This document shows, in pieces, positions 4,694 through 5,221 of a DNA stretch of 5,221 nucleotides. This DNA is from Nitrospirota bacterium. Lineage in GTDB: Bacteria; Nitrospirota; RBG-16-64-22; JACRHK01. The position numbers and the translations under genes are program-made. The number at the start of each line of letters is the position of its first letter. Within the stretch, counting starts at the first letter, position 1. The notes beneath the pieces were generated by a model. That model was not told where the DNA came from. It saw nothing but the letters and a program-made list of their open reading frames with translations, and searched no databases. The stretch covers positions 1-5,221 of the forward strand of contig JACRHK010000142.1 of NCBI GenBank assembly GCA_016217625.1, given 5' to 3'.

Positions 4694-5221
4694 ATGGACG
4701 AACAACTCACCCTCTTCCTCCAGCATCTCCAGGTGGAGCGCGGGGCCTCCCCCCATACGCTGGCGGCTTATGGACGGGACCTCCGCCGTTACCTGGCGTT
4801 CCTCAGGGAGGCCGGGTGCTCCACGCTGGCGGCCGTCGAGCGGCGGCAGGTGCTGCGTTACCTGGCCCATCTCCGGGCCGCGGGACTGTCCGCCTCGAGC
4901 GCCGCCCGACGGCTCTCCGCGCTCCGACAGTTCCACCGCTATCTCCTTTCGCACCCCGACGTCACGTCGGGGCGCGACCCGACGGCCCACCTGGAGACGC
5001 CCCGGCGGGGACGGCCGCTTCCCAAAGCGCTGGGACCCGGGGAGGTCGAGAAACTGCTCCGACAGCCTGCGACGGCGACCCCATTGGGCCTGCGGGACAA
5101 GGCCATGCTGGAGTTGCTGTACGCCACCGGCCTGCGCGTCAGCGAGCTGCTCGCCCTCTCGCCTCAGCAGGTGAATCTGGAGCTCGGCTTTCTGTCGGCC
5201 TACGGCAAGGGGGGGAAGGAA
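4694..5221 (+). CDS. xerD: XerC/XerD-type tyrosine recombinase, N-terminal part (cut by window edge)
   Basis: Site-specific recombinase of the integrase (tyrosine) family; chromosomal Xer proteins resolve chromosome dimers at dif with FtsK. The 176 visible codons include a complete SAM-like core-binding domain (about 1-88; FLQHLQVERGASPHTLAAYG, then LSASSAARRLSALRQFHRYL). A linker with DPTAHLETPRRGRPLPK (95-111) follows, then the start of the catalytic domain. The first catalytic arginine is R148 in LYATGLRVSEL, and the hairpin lysine is K172 in YGKGGKE. From memory, E. coli XerD uses the same two numbers (R148, K172), and DPTAHLETP fits XerD better than XerC. The distal HxxR, H/W and Tyr residues lie beyond the right edge, so completeness cannot be judged. 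No phage or transposon genes or att-like repeats are seen beside it, which favours a housekeeping Xer over a mobile-element integrase. It is transcribed divergently from the carboxylase cluster. Confidence 0.9.
   Translation, partial: MDEQLTLFLQHLQVERGASPHTLAAYGRDLRRYLAFLREAGCSTLAAVERRQVLRYLAHLRAAGLSASSAARRLSALRQFHRYLLSHPDVTSGRDPTAHLETPRRGRPLPKALGPGEVEKLLRQPATATPLGLRDKAMLELLYATGLRVSELLALSPQQVNLELGFLSAYGKGGKE
4950..4976. repeat. Strong inverted repeat inside the Xer linker codons
   Basis: CCCCGACGT (4954-4962), one central C (4963) and ACGTCGGGG (4964-4972) form a perfect 9-bp inverted repeat. After one A/C mismatch (4953/4973), three further pairs extend it (4950-4952 with 4974-4976). It lies in the codons for HPDVTSGR, the flexible joint between the two Xer domains. 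It may be chance in GC-rich coding DNA, a hairpin in the mRNA, or a palindromic protein site. Confidence 0.55.

Noticed and set aside
4583..4990. 135-codon minus-strand frame opposite the xer gene start and the promoter region
   Set aside because: The plus-strand frame has clear Xer domains. The antisense product has no recognisable features and spans two promoters and the start of the biotin carboxylase gene.

Overview
The window is GC-rich bacterial chromosome with housekeeping genes and little spare space. Codons end mostly in G or C, and the two-subunit biotin-dependent carboxylase, TrpRS-type gene and Xer recombinase are all bacterial. The short heptamer repeats between genes, together with this gene set, remind me of uncultured soil or groundwater lineages (for example NC10/Rokubacteria or Nitrospirota/Desulfobacterota-like bacteria). 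That placement is inference only; nothing in the window fixes a phylum.

Layout. Four genes lie on the minus strand, read from right to left. They are a biotin carboxylase (3172-4599), a carboxyltransferase fused to a biotin carrier domain (1161-3014), an M50 site-2-type membrane metalloprotease (429-1067), and the N-terminal 141 codons of tryptophanyl-tRNA synthetase (1-425, running off the left edge). On the plus strand, the first 176 codons of a XerC/XerD-type tyrosine recombinase (4694-5221) leave divergently from a 94-bp intergenic region and run off the right edge. Convincing sigma70-type promoters point in both directions in that region.

Function. The two carboxylase genes together supply all three parts of a biotin-dependent carboxylase: biotin carboxylase, carboxyltransferase and biotin carrier. 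The most likely product is a two-subunit pyruvate carboxylase (PycA/PycB) making oxaloacetate. A 2-oxoglutarate carboxylase (CfiA/CfiB) or an oxaloacetate decarboxylase alpha chain are the alternatives. The M50 protease and trpS are separated by one sense codon and are almost certainly co-transcribed and translationally coupled.

The most unusual content is between the genes. Both larger gaps inside the minus-strand cluster hold the same kind of element: two arrays of 7-bp units in opposite orientation around a short loop. Each unit is a fixed 4-base core plus 3 variable bases. The core is CACG in the gap before pycB and GTCC in the gap before the protease. The arms pair in register every 7 bases, which makes a long, periodically interrupted hairpin. 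A two-unit array and a perfect 8-bp palindrome sit beside the second element. The repeats overlap possible upstream start codons and the pycB stop codon, so N-terminus calls for the two following genes need care.
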